Shown: positions 17,321 to 27,468, numbered from the stretch's first letter. The stretch: DNA of 64,000 bases from Priestia abyssalis (GCF_002019595.1 NZ_KV917369.1:4170624-4234623); one strand, 5' to 3'. Notes: generated from the letters alone by a model not told the origin. Translations and numbers: made by a program.

Positions 17321-17764
17321 TTATTTTATGCAAAATTTTCGCTGTTTAACAGGGTTAAGCCATCCATACACATGATCAGCATAATTCATAGCCAAAAAAC
17401 AAGGGTTAAGCTTTCGCAGCACTTCAAAAAATACGGTTTCTGCTTCCACTGTTCCTTCCGCTTCCATGAATATAAAATCTCCCGCCAATTCTAACCTTGC
17501 CTTACTATTTTCTTTTTCATATTTATACTCTTTGTCGGATAAAGCCGTCCAGTTAGGATCTTTCCCTAATCTTTTTTCAAGCATCCAGCGCAGCTGTAAG
17601 ATGGGAATTTTTTTCGTTATATACTCAATTTGTTTTTTTACATATCTATCACGATCAACACCGGACGTTTTATACTCCGCAAACAGCCGGTACATTAAAT
17701 GCTCTTTTTGAAAATAATGAAGTGCAAATTCATCTTCTATTAGGTAAATATCATATTTCCTCAT
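17321..17764 (-). CDS. sirA: Sporulation inhibitor of replication initiation SirA
   Basis: A 147-residue protein (YneE in B. subtilis) that binds DnaA domain I at sporulation onset and blocks new rounds of replication. The N-terminal YDIYLIEDEFALHYFQKE and the C-terminal AETVFFEVLRKLNPCFLAMNY ... YGWLNPVKQRKF agree closely with my recall of B. subtilis SirA. It lies between yneF and tkt, as expected. In B. subtilis it is activated by Spo0A~P; I did not find a clear 0A box here. Confidence 0.9.
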   Translation of the reverse strand: MRKYDIYLIEDEFALHYFQKEHLMYRLFAEYKTSGVDRDRYVKKQIEYITKKIPILQLRWMLEKRLGKDPNWTALSDKEYKYEKENSKARLELAGDFIFMEAEGTVEAETVFFEVLRKLNPCFLAMNYADHVYGWLNPVKQRKFCIK

Positions 17765-17872
17765 AGACTTCCCTCCATTATATATTCTATATCCCCATTG
17801 TATAACGGAGGAGATGCAACGCTTGTCTATTCGCGGAAAAATGCAGCACTCTTTTTGTCGAATAAGAACAAA

Positions 17873-17904
17873 AAAACAAGCCGCAAAAAATCCGCGGCTC
17901 GCTT
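17873..17904 (-). terminator. tkt terminator
   Basis: AGCCGC pairs with GCGGCT around a T-rich loop; TTTTTTT follows on the minus strand, shortly after the tkt stop at 17912. Confidence 0.8.
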
Positions 17905-17911
17905 TTCACTC

Positions 17912-19918
17912 TTACTGATTTAATAATTGTTTAACATTTGTTACGACATTTTCTACTGTAAAGCCGTACTCTTTCATCACTAATTCACCGGGAGCAGAAG
18001 CACCGAAACGGTCGATGCCGATTACTGTTCCTTCATCACCAGTATAGCGTTCCCAGCCAAGTGTAGAAGCCATTTCAATCGCTACACGTTTTTTCACTGA
18101 TTTCGGGATAACACTTTCCTTGTATTCTGCCGATTGGGCCTCAAAACGATCCCATGAAGGCATGCTGACAACTGAAGCATGAATTCCTTCCGATGCCAAT
18201 GCTTTTTGTGCTTCCACCGCTAAGCTTACTTCAGAGCCTGTTGCAAGAAGCAGCACATCTGCTTGGTCTTTACCAGCAGACGATACAACATAAGCACCTT
18301 TTGATACGCCTTCATACGCGCGCTCTTTTGTCCCCTCTAAAGTTGGAAGATTTTGGCGTGTTAAGACAAGAACAGTCGGTTTATCTGTCGATTCTACCGC
18401 TAAACGCCAAGCGGCAGCCGTCTCGTTACCATCTGCTGGACGAATGACAGATAAATCCGGCATTACGCGAAGAGATGGAAGTTGTTCAACCGGCTCATGT
18501 GTTGGACCGTCTTCTCCAACAGCGATGCTGTCATGTGTGAATACATACGTCACCGGAAGCTTCATTAATGCTGCAAGACGAATCGCTGGGCGCAAGTAAT
18601 CCGAAAATACGAAGAATGTTCCACCGAATACTTTTAAGCCGCCGTGTAACGCCATGCCATTTAAAGCCGCACCCATGGCAAATTCACGAACGCCAAACCA
18701 GATATTTCGGCCGGTGTAATTAGTCGCCTGGAAGTCTTCTGCACCTTTAATCGTCGTTTTATTGGAGCCTGCTAAATCCGCAGATCCCCCGAAGAAAAAT
18801 GGAACAGCTTTAGCTACCGCGTTCAATGCTTCACCTGAAGAAGCGCGTGATGCAAGGCTTGAACCTACTTCATATGAAGGCAATTGCTGCTCCCATCCTT
18901 CTGGAAGCTTACCTGCTGCAGCCATTTCGAATTGCTTGGCTAATTCTGGATATTTCTCTTTATATTGAGCGAATAATTGATTCCATTCCTGCTCTTTCTT
19001 TTCTCCAGCTTCCACAATGACAGAACGGAAATGCTCATATACCTCTTGTGGAACATGGAAATCCTCTTCAAATGTCCATTTATAGGCTTCTTTTGTCAAC
19101 TTCAGCTCATCTGCTCCAAGAGGTGCACCATGAACATCAGATGTACCGGCCATATTTGGCGAACCGTAACCAATGACGGTTTTCACTTCAATTAATGTCG
19201 GACGATCTAAATCAGATTGCGCTTCCTCTAGTGCTTTGGCGATTTCCTCTAAATTGTTGCCGTCTTCTACACGAATGACTTGCCAGCCATACGCTTTGAA
19301 ACGTTCTTCCACATTTTCAGAGAAGGCAAGGTTTAATTCACCATCTAAAGAAATATCGTTAGAATCGTATAATACAACTAAACGGCCTAATTTTAAGTGA
19401 GCAGCCAATGAAGCCGCTTCTGCTGAAACACCTTCCATTAAATCACCGTCACCGCATACACTATATGTAAAATGGTTCACAATTTCTAACTCTTCTTTAT
19501 TGTATGTAGCAGCTAAATGGCGCTCTGCCATTGCCATTCCAACAGCCATGGCAATTCCTTGTCCTAATGGACCTGTTGTCGCTTCTATCCCAGGTGTATG
19601 GCCGAACTCCGGATGTCCGGGTGTCTTACTTCCCCACTGACGGAAGTTTTTAAGGTCTTCCATTGATACGTCATAGCCAGCAAGGTGCAATAAGCTGTAT
19701 AACAAAGCTGAACCATGTCCTGCTGATAATACAAAACGGTCACGGTTAAACCATTCTGGATTTTTCGGATTATGGTTCATAAACTGTGTCCATAATGTGT
19801 AAGTCATTGGCGCCGCTCCCATCGGCATTCCTGGATGACCTGAGTTTGCTTTTTCAATTGCGTCGATTGATAGAGTACGAATCGTTGCAATCGATAAATC
19901 TTCAATACGATGTTCCAT
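17912..19918 (-). CDS. tkt: Transketolase
   Basis: TPP-dependent enzyme of the pentose phosphate pathway that moves two-carbon ketol units between sugar phosphates. At 668 residues it has the usual length. The N-terminal half has the [12 protein letters not shown] segment and the TPP motif [13 protein letters not shown]...[10 protein letters not shown]. The central part has [21 protein letters not shown], and the C-terminal domain closes the dimer. It is monocistronic between ynzC and sirA, as in B. subtilis. Confidence 0.98.
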   Translation of the reverse strand: MEHRIEDLSIATIRTLSIDAIEKANSGHPGMPMGAAPMTYTLWTQFMNHNPKNPEWFNRDRFVLSAGHGSALLYSLLHLAGYDVSMEDLKNFRQWGSKTPGHPEFGHTPGIEATTGPLGQGIAMAVGMAMAERHLAATYNKEELEIVNHFTYSVCGDGDLMEGVSAEAASLAAHLKLGRLVVLYDSNDISLDGELNLAFSENVEERFKAYGWQVIRVEDGNNLEEIAKALEEAQSDLDRPTLIEVKTVIGYGSPNMAGTSDVHGAPLGADELKLTKEAYKWTFEEDFHVPQEVYEHFRSVIVEAGEKKEQEWNQLFAQYKEKYPELAKQFEMAAAGKLPEGWEQQLPSYEVGSSLASRASSGEALNAVAKAVPFFFGGSADLAGSNKTTIKGAEDFQATNYTGRNIWFGVREFAMGAALNGMALHGGLKVFGGTFFVFSDYLRPAIRLAALMKLPVTYVFTHDSIAVGEDGPTHEPVEQLPSLRVMPDLSVIRPADGNETAAAWRLAVESTDKPTVLVLTRQNLPTLEGTKERAYEGVSKGAYVVSSAGKDQADVLLLATGSEVSLAVEAQKALASEGIHASVVSMPSWDRFEAQSAEYKESVIPKSVKKRVAIEMASTLGWERYTGDEGTVIGIDRFGASAPGELVMKEYGFTVENVVTNVKQLLNQ

Positions 19919-20154
19919 CTTGTTCCACCCTTTCAGTATTAGAGCTGTTCTTCAATCACTATCATACTAATGATTACTTATTTTGTACAACAATTCACAC
20001 AAAATTGCTACCACTTTTACATTTTTTGTGGAATAGAGTATAAATATACTCGCCTTAAAATTAAAAGAGAGCGTGTTAAAGAATGGATTTCATCTTTTTA
20101 ACACACTCTCTTTTTGCTATTCATATATAATGCATATTGGAATAACAGAATGAC

Positions 20155-20388
20155 TTAATGTAAATTTTTCTTATTTTTACTGTCTTTAAGCTTTTGCGGA
20201 GTAACATCTGTTCCTTTTTCATCGACGACTTTAATGGAGTGAAGGTGGTTTGTCATCGATTTTCGAAACTCTTTTAAGTACTCCTGACGAAGAGCTTGCT
20301 GCTCAGACGCTTCTGCCTCTGTCAATCCTTCCCCTTTTGCTTTTTTAGATAAAAAATTAATGCGTGCAATTTTTTCTGCTGATAACAT
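20155..20388 (-). CDS. ynzC: DUF896 family protein YnzC
   Basis: A 77-residue helical-hairpin protein. The N-terminal [41 protein letters not shown] type helix pair is the DUF896 signature, and the tail is basic. In B. subtilis ynzC is the third gene of the LexA-controlled yneA-yneB-ynzC operon; its function is unknown. Here 205 bases, including a repeat-like element, separate it from yneB, so operon membership is less certain. Confidence 0.93.
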   Translation of the reverse strand: MLSAEKIARINFLSKKAKGEGLTEAEASEQQALRQEYLKEFRKSMTNHLHSIKVVDEKGTDVTPQKLKDSKNKKNLH

Positions 20389-20404
20389 GAAACTAGCTCC
20401 TTAT

Positions 20405-20560
20405 AATAGTTCTTAAAGAGGTTGTTCAAAAAGTACGGAGAAAGTGATAGCCGAATTTTTGCAGCGGTCTGCTTTGGCGCTTGTTACGCATAAACATCGT
20501 AAGATTTGCTCCTTTTCACTTCCCTACTCTGTTTATCCTCCATCTTGAACACACATTTTA
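20405..20560. repeat. MITE-like intergenic element between yneB and ynzC
   Basis: A roughly 150-base non-coding stretch with weak inverted ends (GGTTGTTCAAAAAGT at 20420; TCTTGAACACAC near 20545). From memory, similar sequences containing GTTGTTCAAAAAGT recur between genes in bacilli, but I cannot search. It interrupts the usually compact yneB-ynzC junction. Confidence 0.4.
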
Positions 20561-20593
20561 ATATATGTAGTCATCTTACTAAACCGTTGACAT

Positions 20594-21256
<663 letters not shown>

Positions 21257-21271
21257 TCACTGCTTTCCTAA

Positions 21272-21610
21272 TTACTGGCGAACATCATTACTAGCGAACA
21301 TCGACCCCTCTTGAAAATCCTTCTTTAGAATGGGAACGTAGATCAATTCCCCAGGCACAATCGGTTTGTATTGAATGTTATTTTTCGCCTCTACCCATTC
21401 CACAAATTCGGCAGCTGATAACTTGTGCTGCTCTTTATATTCGTGTGCCAATTCCCAAAGCGTATCTCCGGCACTAATTGTAATAGTTGCATAGCTTTCG
21501 AGGTCGGGACCTTTCGCAAAAGATGTTACAGCGTATGTAAATACTGCTAAAATCATAAAAAACATCGCATAATATGTAAAGGATTTTACTGTTTTATTCA
21601 TCTTCATCAC
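21272..21610 (-). CDS. yneA: SOS cell-division suppressor YneA
   Basis: A 112-residue protein with an N-terminal membrane anchor (about residues 11-30) and an extracellular LysM domain (TITISAGDTLWELAHEYKE ... YKPIVPGELIYVPIL). YneA delays septation after DNA damage and is removed by proteases. It is transcribed divergently from lexA, with three LexA-box-like sites in the 136-base gap, so SOS induction is expected. Confidence 0.94.
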   Translation of the reverse strand: MMKMNKTVKSFTYYAMFFMILAVFTYAVTSFAKGPDLESYATITISAGDTLWELAHEYKEQHKLSAAEFVEWVEAKNNIQYKPIVPGELIYVPILKKDFQEGSMFASNDVRQ

Positions 21611-21620
21611 CTCATTATTA

Positions 21621-21632
21621 GAATGTCTGTTC
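21621..21632. promoter_or_regulatory. LexA box (A) in the yneA-lexA gap
   Basis: GAATGTCTGTTC fits GAAC-N4-GTTC with one mismatch. It is 11 bases from the yneA start codon, likely over the yneA leader. Confidence 0.55.
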
Positions 21633-21643
21633 TTATTTTAATA

Positions 21644-21657
21644 CGAACATTTGTTTT
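21644..21657. promoter_or_regulatory. LexA box (B) in the yneA-lexA gap
   Basis: CGAACATTTGTTTT matches CGAACRNRYGTTYC except one spacer position and the last base. It is central in the divergent region. Confidence 0.75.
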
Positions 21658-21672
21658 TAGTCAACACATTTT

Positions 21673-21686
21673 CGAACTTATGTTTG
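21673..21686. promoter_or_regulatory. LexA box (C) overlapping the lexA -35
   Basis: CGAACTTATGTTTG matches the LexA consensus at both half-sites. It overlaps the lexA -35 hexamer, fitting autorepression. Confidence 0.8.
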
Positions 21687-21712
21687 TATCTGTTATCTAT
21701 CCATGTTATAAT
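21684..21712 (+). promoter_or_regulatory. lexA promoter (SigA type)
   Basis: TTGTAT (21684-21689), 17-base spacer, TATAAT (21707-21712). The start codon is at 21747 after GAGGTGAGAG. Confidence 0.8.
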
Positions 21713-21746
21713 GAACTTAACAAAGTCGTTGATTTGAGGTGAGAGA

Positions 21747-22370
21747 ATGACAAAGTTATCAAAACGACAACAAGAGATTTTAAGTTTCATTAAAGAGGAA
21801 GTAAAATCAAAAGGTTATCCGCCTTCTGTGCGTGAAATCGGAGAAGCAGTCGGGTTGGCATCAAGCTCTACTGTCCACGGTCATCTCGCCCGTCTGGAAA
21901 GCAAAGGATTAATTCGCCGAGACCCAACCAAACCGCGTGCTATCGAGATTTTAGACACGGATGAAACCAACCATATTGCTAAAGCCAATGTTATTAACGT
22001 GCCGATTATCGGAAAAGTCACCGCTGGCCAGCCTATCACCGCTGTTGAGAATGTAGAGGAATACTTCCCTCTCCCTGATAAATACGCAGCTCCTGAAGAT
22101 CATATCTTCATGCTTGAAATCATGGGTGACAGTATGATAGAAGCAGGGATTTTGGATGGTGATTATGTCATTGTCCGTCAACAACAAACGGCAAACAATG
22201 GAGACATTGTAGTTGCTATGACAGAAGATGACGAAGCGACAGTTAAACGGTTCTTTAAAGAACCGCATTATATCCGTCTTCAGCCTGAAAACTCTACAAT
22301 GGAACCAATCATTTTACAGAACGTTTCCATTTTAGGGAAGGTAATTGGCGTATACCGTTCTATTCACTAA
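21747..22370 (+). CDS. lexA: SOS repressor LexA
   Basis: A 207-residue repressor. The winged-helix DNA-binding domain is residues 1-70 ([26 protein letters not shown]). The self-cleavage bond is Ala93-Gly94 (GKVTAGQP), and the catalytic dyad is Ser129 (MGDSMI) and Lys167 (ATVKRF). RecA filaments trigger its cleavage after DNA damage. It is divergent from yneA. Likely targets within this window are lexA, yneA-yneB-ynzC and perhaps the YdjM-like gene. Confidence 0.98.
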   Translation: MTKLSKRQQEILSFIKEEVKSKGYPPSVREIGEAVGLASSSTVHGHLARLESKGLIRRDPTKPRAIEILDTDETNHIAKANVINVPIIGKVTAGQPITAVENVEEYFPLPDKYAAPEDHIFMLEIMGDSMIEAGILDGDYVIVRQQQTANNGDIVVAMTEDDEATVKRFFKEPHYIRLQPENSTMEPIILQNVSILGKVIGVYRSIH

Positions 22371-22412
22371 GAAAGTGCTCGCCATAATCTGTTATCATTC
22401 GCACAATAAAAA

Positions 22413-22455
22413 AAGAGGCAATGGGAAAATCCACTTTTCCCATTGCCTCTTTTTT
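22413..22455 (+). terminator. lexA terminator
   Basis: AGAGGCAATGGGAAAA pairs perfectly with TTTTCCCATTGCCTCT across a 5-base loop, followed by a T run, 43 bases after the lexA stop. Confidence 0.95.
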
Positions 22456-22519
22456 TACAAAGCTCTGTTCTAAAAGATTGTTGTTTTTAGATAGGTTTCT
22501 TGAAAGATAACCGTTTATG

Positions 22520-22645
22520 TTGGTTGGAACGGAAGGTGCGAGACTCCTACGGGAGCAGCGGGACAGAGACCCCACAAGCTGTAAGCCGAGGAGGCTCACC
22601 GCACGCCCCGCGGAAAGCGAGCAACCTGGGGCGGAAATCAACCAC
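22520..22645. repeat. Bacillaceae-type intergenic repeat (GC-rich, inverted ends)
   Basis: A GC-rich block bounded by TGGTTG and CAACCA, with GGAACGGAAGGTGCGAG at the left, CCCCACAAGC then CCGAGGAGGCTCACCGC in the middle and GGGGCGGAAATCAACC at the right. From memory this is a dispersed palindromic element common between genes in bacilli; its role is unknown. It contrasts with the AT-rich accessory block that follows. Confidence 0.65.
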
Positions 22646-22767
22646 TCCCCACTACTTGTTAAATAGCAACAAAGTTTGCGAAAACAGCCTTTTACAAAAA
22701 GGTTTAGATGGCAAAATTAAAGGGGATGGATAGATAGATGATTGAATAATATAGGCGAGGTAAAAAA

Positions 22768-24219
22768 ATGACAAAACATTCTATAAACATTCAGCCTCTT
22801 CGTGTCCATAAAGCAATGCCTCAATTTCTCTTTCCCTTTTCTATTCTAAAAAAAGAAAAGCAATCTTTAATAAAGCTGCTTGGAAACGAAGGATTTCACT
22901 TTTATACACTCGAAAACGAGGAATTGGAGAATGCTTTTTACGGTGATGGATTTCACGTCTCTCATTCAAGCCTTGACCAGTACTTTTTGCCGTATATTGA
23001 GCAGATGCTGTTCCCACAAGCCAAAAACGATCCGGGACTGCTTCGTTTTTCCAAATCCCTCAATCATAGTTGTGTGCTCAAAACGAAACATCATGACATT
23101 CCATTTTCCATACACTCTGTCGATATTATTTTATGTCCTTTTGACATTGGGATCATGACTATTCGAACAGAAGTAAATAAAGATGAATCATCCTACTCGG
23201 ATGTGCTGGATTTCATGAATCACTTCCGGGTATTGGAACCGAAGCTGGCAGAGCAAAGAGCAGCCAATATCATTTGCTGCGGGGAAACGTTTAAAACCGT
23301 TCAAAAGTATATTTTTTCACATCTCTTTTCCTTTATTGTTCCGTTTGTGGATCGCGGTAAAAAACAATCCACGTACTTTGGCAGCCTTCCTTACTTTGTG
23401 GATGAAAGAATGTATGCCATCGGCTATATGGAATTGGACAATCAATGCGAAATGGATGATGTCAATTTATTTCGCACAGGCCAGCTTAACAGCTACGATA
23501 AAGAAGGCCATTTATTCATCTCTGCCCACAACATGGATTATATCCAAAATTATGTTGATAAGCACGTTCATAAAAGATGGGCGCCTGAAACGTATTACAC
23601 TATAAGTGATCATGCTTTCAGCTGTCTTACATTTTCACCCTGTGTCAAAGCGACAGCCATCGGTAATGAATGGTTTGGGCAAAATTATTACAATTTACTG
23701 CTTCATTTCTTTTATAAGATTGTTTTATTAAAATTAACATATGAGTATTCCACGTTAAATTTTGAAAAAGATCAAGATAATGTTGAAAAGCTGATTAAAT
23801 CTATTTCAGTTTTTTCAGCTAAATATCTTTTCTCAGAAATCAGCTCCCGAACAGAAGGTCAGGAATTTTCCCAAGCCTTTAAAGAAGTTTTTCATATTAA
23901 CTCTCTTTACAAAGAAGTAAAAGAAACATTGTCTACTCTTTATCAAAATCAAGAGAAAATGGCAGACAAACGAAATAATTATCTGCTTCTGATTTTAACG
24001 ATTTATACCGTTATCTCAGGAATCTATGGAATGAATCTCGTCATTGAGGATTGGAAAGGAAAAATTGATTGGGCAAAACTGGCCAATTACTCATTATTTG
24101 AGTATATTTCCTTGGTTGTCGCTGTATCTGGAATCATTTTAGGCATTGCCATGGCAATTGGAGCGGTGTTTAAGCTTGTAAAGGAATTTCTAAAAAAGCG
24201 AGAAGGCGAAGAGAGATGA
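22768..24219 (+). CDS. CorA-like (MIT superfamily) membrane protein
   Basis: A 483-residue protein with a large soluble N-terminal region (about 1-405), a helical stretch rich in Glu and Lys, and two C-terminal membrane helices. The first helix ends in I-Y-G-M-N (near residue 426), the GMN signature at the pore mouth of CorA Mg2+ channels. A short acidic loop, the second helix and a Lys-rich tail follow, again as in CorA. The N-terminal part does not resemble standard CorA in motifs I can see. Magnesium or another cation as substrate is inference. GGCGAGG precedes the ATG. Confidence 0.65.
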   Translation: MTKHSINIQPLRVHKAMPQFLFPFSILKKEKQSLIKLLGNEGFHFYTLENEELENAFYGDGFHVSHSSLDQYFLPYIEQMLFPQAKNDPGLLRFSKSLNHSCVLKTKHHDIPFSIHSVDIILCPFDIGIMTIRTEVNKDESSYSDVLDFMNHFRVLEPKLAEQRAANIICCGETFKTVQKYIFSHLFSFIVPFVDRGKKQSTYFGSLPYFVDERMYAIGYMELDNQCEMDDVNLFRTGQLNSYDKEGHLFISAHNMDYIQNYVDKHVHKRWAPETYYTISDHAFSCLTFSPCVKATAIGNEWFGQNYYNLLLHFFYKIVLLKLTYEYSTLNFEKDQDNVEKLIKSISVFSAKYLFSEISSRTEGQEFSQAFKEVFHINSLYKEVKETLSTLYQNQEKMADKRNNYLLLILTIYTVISGIYGMNLVIEDWKGKIDWAKLANYSLFEYISLVVAVSGIILGIAMAIGAVFKLVKEFLKKREGEER

Positions 24220-24258
24220 AAAATGTAAAAGTCCTTCCATAGATATATAAGATTTTTT

Positions 24259-24288
24259 AGGAAGATGGTTTCTCATCTTCTTTTTTTA
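24259..24288 (+). terminator. Terminator after the CorA-like gene
   Basis: GAAGATG (24261-24267) pairs with CATCTTC (24274-24280), then TTTTTTT. Confidence 0.85.
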
Positions 24289-24630
24289 ATATAGCGATAT
24301 CGCTGATGGATTTAAAACATCAGCTCTATTAACACTGAAATCCAAAGATACCTTCCATGAAAAGATTCCCTGATGAAATAAAGAAGTTTTTTCTTTTATC
24401 CATTTCTCTTTTTGTAAATATTCCATTTTTTGCATAAATTCGACTCTATTCGACAAATATATAAATACGTCAACTTATCTTAATAACGTACATATTTTCA
24501 TATCATTTTTTCACTTTTCAGGCAGAGATTAAAGGTCTAAATTGGACAACTCAACTTTCACTTGGCAATGTCATACCATTACGTATTAAAGAATCCATTG
24601 TGCTTAAACCGTAGGAAGGAGTGCTTTACA
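24289..24630. other. AT-rich intergenic stretch
   Basis: About 340 bases, AT-rich, without a convincing gene. It must contain the promoter of the 24631 gene; I cannot assign hexamers confidently. A frame runs in from 24562 but has no ribosome site. Confidence 0.5.
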
Positions 24631-25122
24631 TTGGCACACAAAGCAGAAAAAACCATTTTAATCTCTTCTTGGATTATTACCGCTTTATTATTAATTCGAT
24701 TTGTACCTAAGGATAAAATTCGCCACGCACAAGTACCCTTTCTGTTTAATCAGGTGATAACTTGGTTTTTCGGATTGCTTGTAGTAGAGAAAGGATTGAT
24801 TGAATATCCCTATCGACTTTTATTTAGGAAATCAAATAAATCTAGTTTCACTTTTGAATATTTTGTTTATCCCTCACTAGCTGTTCTCTTTAATCTTTAC
24901 TATCCTGAAAAAAGAAATTTGTTCATAAAAGCTCTATACTACTTTTTCCACATTTCACTTATTACTGTTTTTGAAGTGATTGCTGTTAAATATACTAAAC
25001 TGATTACATATAAAAAATGGAATTGGCACTGGAGTTTTATCACGATATGGATTACTTATTACATATCTCGTTTACACTATAGACATTTTTTTAAAAATGA
25101 ATTCCCGAAAGATAGTGCATAA
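24631..25122 (+). CDS. CBO0543-like multipass membrane protein
   Basis: A 163-residue protein with four or five hydrophobic helices and aromatic-rich loops. The segment FFGLLVVEKGLIEYPYRLLFRKSNKSSFTFEYFVYPSLAVL resembles the CBO0543 family of sporulation-associated membrane proteins. I chose TTG at 24631, eight bases after AGGAAGGAG; an ATG at 24562 lacks a ribosome site. It lies upstream of a GerAB-type permease, which suggests a spore-membrane context, but the function is unknown. Confidence 0.65.
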   Translation: MAHKAEKTILISSWIITALLLIRFVPKDKIRHAQVPFLFNQVITWFFGLLVVEKGLIEYPYRLLFRKSNKSSFTFEYFVYPSLAVLFNLYYPEKRNLFIKALYYFFHISLITVFEVIAVKYTKLITYKKWNWHWSFITIWITYYISRLHYRHFFKNEFPKDSA

Positions 25123-25389
25123 TGCGACCATACGTGTAATGCTTGGCAAATCAAACCTCATTTGATCCACCCCTTTGGACGAAAGGAAAAGAAAAATGAA
25201 TTTTCTGGATATTTACTTTTCCTTTCATTCACTTTCAGTGTCCACTAAAAGCTTGCAAAATGGTTATTTTGCATGAATAAGTCAAAAAATACTGAAAATC
25301 AACATCATAGCCTATAACTTAAAGCCTACTACTTCCCATATGTCTGTTCATTCAATAAACCCGAGTAGTGACAGGCACCATTTTGGATT

Positions 25390-25692
25390 TTAATCACTTC
25401 CTCCCCCTGAATCACTGCCAGAAGAATCACCAAAATCATAGTTATAACCACGATCGTGATAATCGTCATGATCGAAAAAATGAACATCACTTTTGGTTTT
25501 TGCCGCATCCATCATTAATACAATTGTACTGGCGATGTGCATGACCATTCCCAGGAAAGGAATCCATGCGAGTACAGAAGTAACAATCCCTAAGATACTG
25601 CCGTGTCTCTTTTCGTTCTCCTTAATTGAAAGAATAAGCGTAACAATGTGTAAGATTGCCGTTAACAATAAAAGAGGCCAAAGGAGGGCCAT
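25390..25692 (-). CDS. Small membrane protein with His/Asp- and Gly/Ser-rich tail
   Basis: A 100-residue protein with two hydrophobic helices (residues 2-19 and 32-62) and a polar tail containing HFFDHDDYHDRGYNYDFGD followed by a Gly/Ser/Asp run. The tail could bind metal, but this is only composition. There is no good Shine-Dalgarno sequence before the ATG at 25692. It is opposite in strand to its neighbours. No family is recognised. Confidence 0.5.
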   Translation of the reverse strand: MALLWPLLLLTAILHIVTLILSIKENEKRHGSILGIVTSVLAWIPFLGMVMHIASTIVLMMDAAKTKSDVHFFDHDDYHDRGYNYDFGDSSGSDSGGGSD

Positions 25693-25804
25693 AACACATA
25701 ATCAATAGCGGGCTATGTATAGGTTCTTATCGTTAAAAGGATAATAATAATCATTACATGATATAAAAAATTCTAGCTCAGCTTAAGGGAGATTTTAAGA
25801 GAGC

Positions 25805-26905
25805 ATGTCAAATCAAGTCAAACCGAGCTTTCAAGTGAACTCTTTTTTGTTGTTTTTTCTGATTCATTCCTCTCAAGTAGGGGTAGGTATTTTACTCTTT
25901 CAACGGTCGATTGTAAAAGAGGCAGGCTATGATAGTTGGATTGGTATAGTATTAGCTGGTCTGATGGCTCACCTTTCCCTCTTTTTTATGTTCAGGATGT
26001 TGAAGTATGAACATCAGGATATCTCACAAGTTCATCAATTTGTTTACGGAAAATGGCTGGGAAGATTATTTACATCTTTATTTATCATTGAATTTACATG
26101 GTCAGGTTTAGCCATTTTACGTGATTATGTGAGGCTGCTTCAAATATGGATATTTCCTGATCTCCCAACATGGATTCCAACGTGTTTAATTTTGGCCCTC
26201 CTTTATTACACCATTGCAGGAGGCTTTCGCGTCATGGCTGGAATGAGTTTCTTTAAAGTGATGTTTACTTTTGCCATTATTCTTCCGATGTTTTTTACAC
26301 TCGGTTATGCTCACTTTGGAAATCTTTCGTTGATTCCTACTCATACGATGAAAGAACTTTGGGATGCTACAACATCCATGTCTTTTAGTTATGCTGGATT
26401 TGAAACGATCTTAGTGTATTATCCGTTTATTAAAGAAGGCCAAAAGTCGAAGAGTTATGCTTATCTAGGAAACGCCGCCACCACCTTGTTATATTTGCTT
26501 ACTGCCTTCATGTGCTTCATCTTTTATAGCGAAAAGCAATTAACTACACTTATTTGGCCATATTTAACAATGGCTTCTAATCTAGAGTTTAGTACCATCC
26601 AACGTCTTGAAACAATATTTGTTTCCACCTGGGTGCTCGTGATTGCACCAGCAGTGATTCAGCATTTATGGTGTGCGAGCCGTTTAACAAAAAACATGTT
26701 TAAAGTGAAACAAAAATATCCACTTATCTTCTTTATGATTATTATTGTAGTGATGTCCAATATTATAGATGATAGTCAAGAGTGGGATCTCATAAGAGAT
26801 TGGAATGGAAAAATTGCATTTTATCAAAACTATGTCTACATCCCTGTTCTCTTTTTCGGATATCTATTGATGCGAAAAGTAAAGCATACTTCTCCATCAT
26901 CCTAA
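25805..26905 (+). CDS. GerAB/ArcD-type spore germination permease
   Basis: A 366-residue membrane protein with about ten helices, of the GerAB family (APC superfamily) that forms the nutrient-sensing transmembrane part of Ger receptors. The N-terminal LLFFLIHSSQVGVGILLFQRSIVKEAGYDSWI and the central YYTIAGGFRVMAGMSFF are characteristic. GerA and GerC partner genes are absent on both sides, so it is an orphan B subunit that may join subunits encoded elsewhere. The ATG follows GGGAG at a slightly long spacing. Confidence 0.85.
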   Translation: MSNQVKPSFQVNSFLLFFLIHSSQVGVGILLFQRSIVKEAGYDSWIGIVLAGLMAHLSLFFMFRMLKYEHQDISQVHQFVYGKWLGRLFTSLFIIEFTWSGLAILRDYVRLLQIWIFPDLPTWIPTCLILALLYYTIAGGFRVMAGMSFFKVMFTFAIILPMFFTLGYAHFGNLSLIPTHTMKELWDATTSMSFSYAGFETILVYYPFIKEGQKSKSYAYLGNAATTLLYLLTAFMCFIFYSEKQLTTLIWPYLTMASNLEFSTIQRLETIFVSTWVLVIAPAVIQHLWCASRLTKNMFKVKQKYPLIFFMIIIVVMSNIIDDSQEWDLIRDWNGKIAFYQNYVYIPVLFFGYLLMRKVKHTSPSS

Positions 26906-26960
26906 AAATTATGCATACTATATACAAATTTAGTTAATATAACCATCTGTTCAGGAAATT

Positions 26961-27010
26961 GGCCACTGTGAAACCTAGTGTCTCCCAAGAGGTTTCACAA
27001 TGGCCGTTTT
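26961..27010 (+). terminator. Terminator after germination permease
   Basis: GGCCACTGTGAAACCT pairs with AGGTTTCACAATGGCC (one mismatch) across an 11-base loop, followed by GTTTTTATC. Confidence 0.8.
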
Positions 27011-27392
27011 TATCGCTTTATGCACGTTTTTATAAATTGTTGATACATCAACGCTTTCGGCTTCTGAAGAAGCCTGATAGCTGCCTAAAAAAGTGGGGTT
27101 TTATGCAATCTCTGGTTTAACTACAACTCCCCTTGCATCATATTTGAACAATCCACTGTTTTGTCCCAGTTTTATTTACCAATGCCACTTCACTGGATGA
27201 TAACCATTTCAATTTTCCGAACATTGTAGCGTTTCTCTATCGTCACTCTAAAAGATCTCGAAACAAGGAGCTATGATTATCGTTGTAATTTCTTATGAAA
27301 TTATTATTTGATTGCCAAACTAATTAATTATTTTACTTAAACAATACAGGTTTCTACATTTTTCATCATCATTTATAGTATTATAAGCATAG
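27011..27392. other. Intergenic stretch with possible decayed gene
   Basis: No intact gene. On the minus strand about 27060-27230 shows short coding-like runs (SSSEVALVNKTGTKQWIV, then a frame change to YDARGVVVKPEIA and a stop). This could be a decayed gene or chance. The right end is AT-rich and should contain the promoter of the riboswitch transcript. Confidence 0.3.
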
Positions 27393-27468
27393 GGCAAATT
27401 TCACGAAAGTGAGAGACGCAAAGCCACGGACCTAAAGTAATAGCAATTACCATGGTGGCCGGGTTGCC
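27393..27468 (+). ncRNA. c-di-GMP-I (GEMM) riboswitch ahead of CheY-like gene
   Basis: All GEMM-I landmarks appear in order: GGCAAA, a small stem capped by a GAAA tetraloop (TCAC-GAAA-GTGA), the conserved GACGCAAAGCCACGG, CCTAAAG with its pairing arm ending ACCATGG (tetraloop-receptor-like), TGGCCGGGTTGCC. A weak hairpin (27469-27478 with 27486-27495) follows directly and may be the expression platform. The next gene, 92 bases on, is a lone receiver protein. Whether c-di-GMP raises or lowers expression cannot be read with certainty. Confidence 0.94.
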
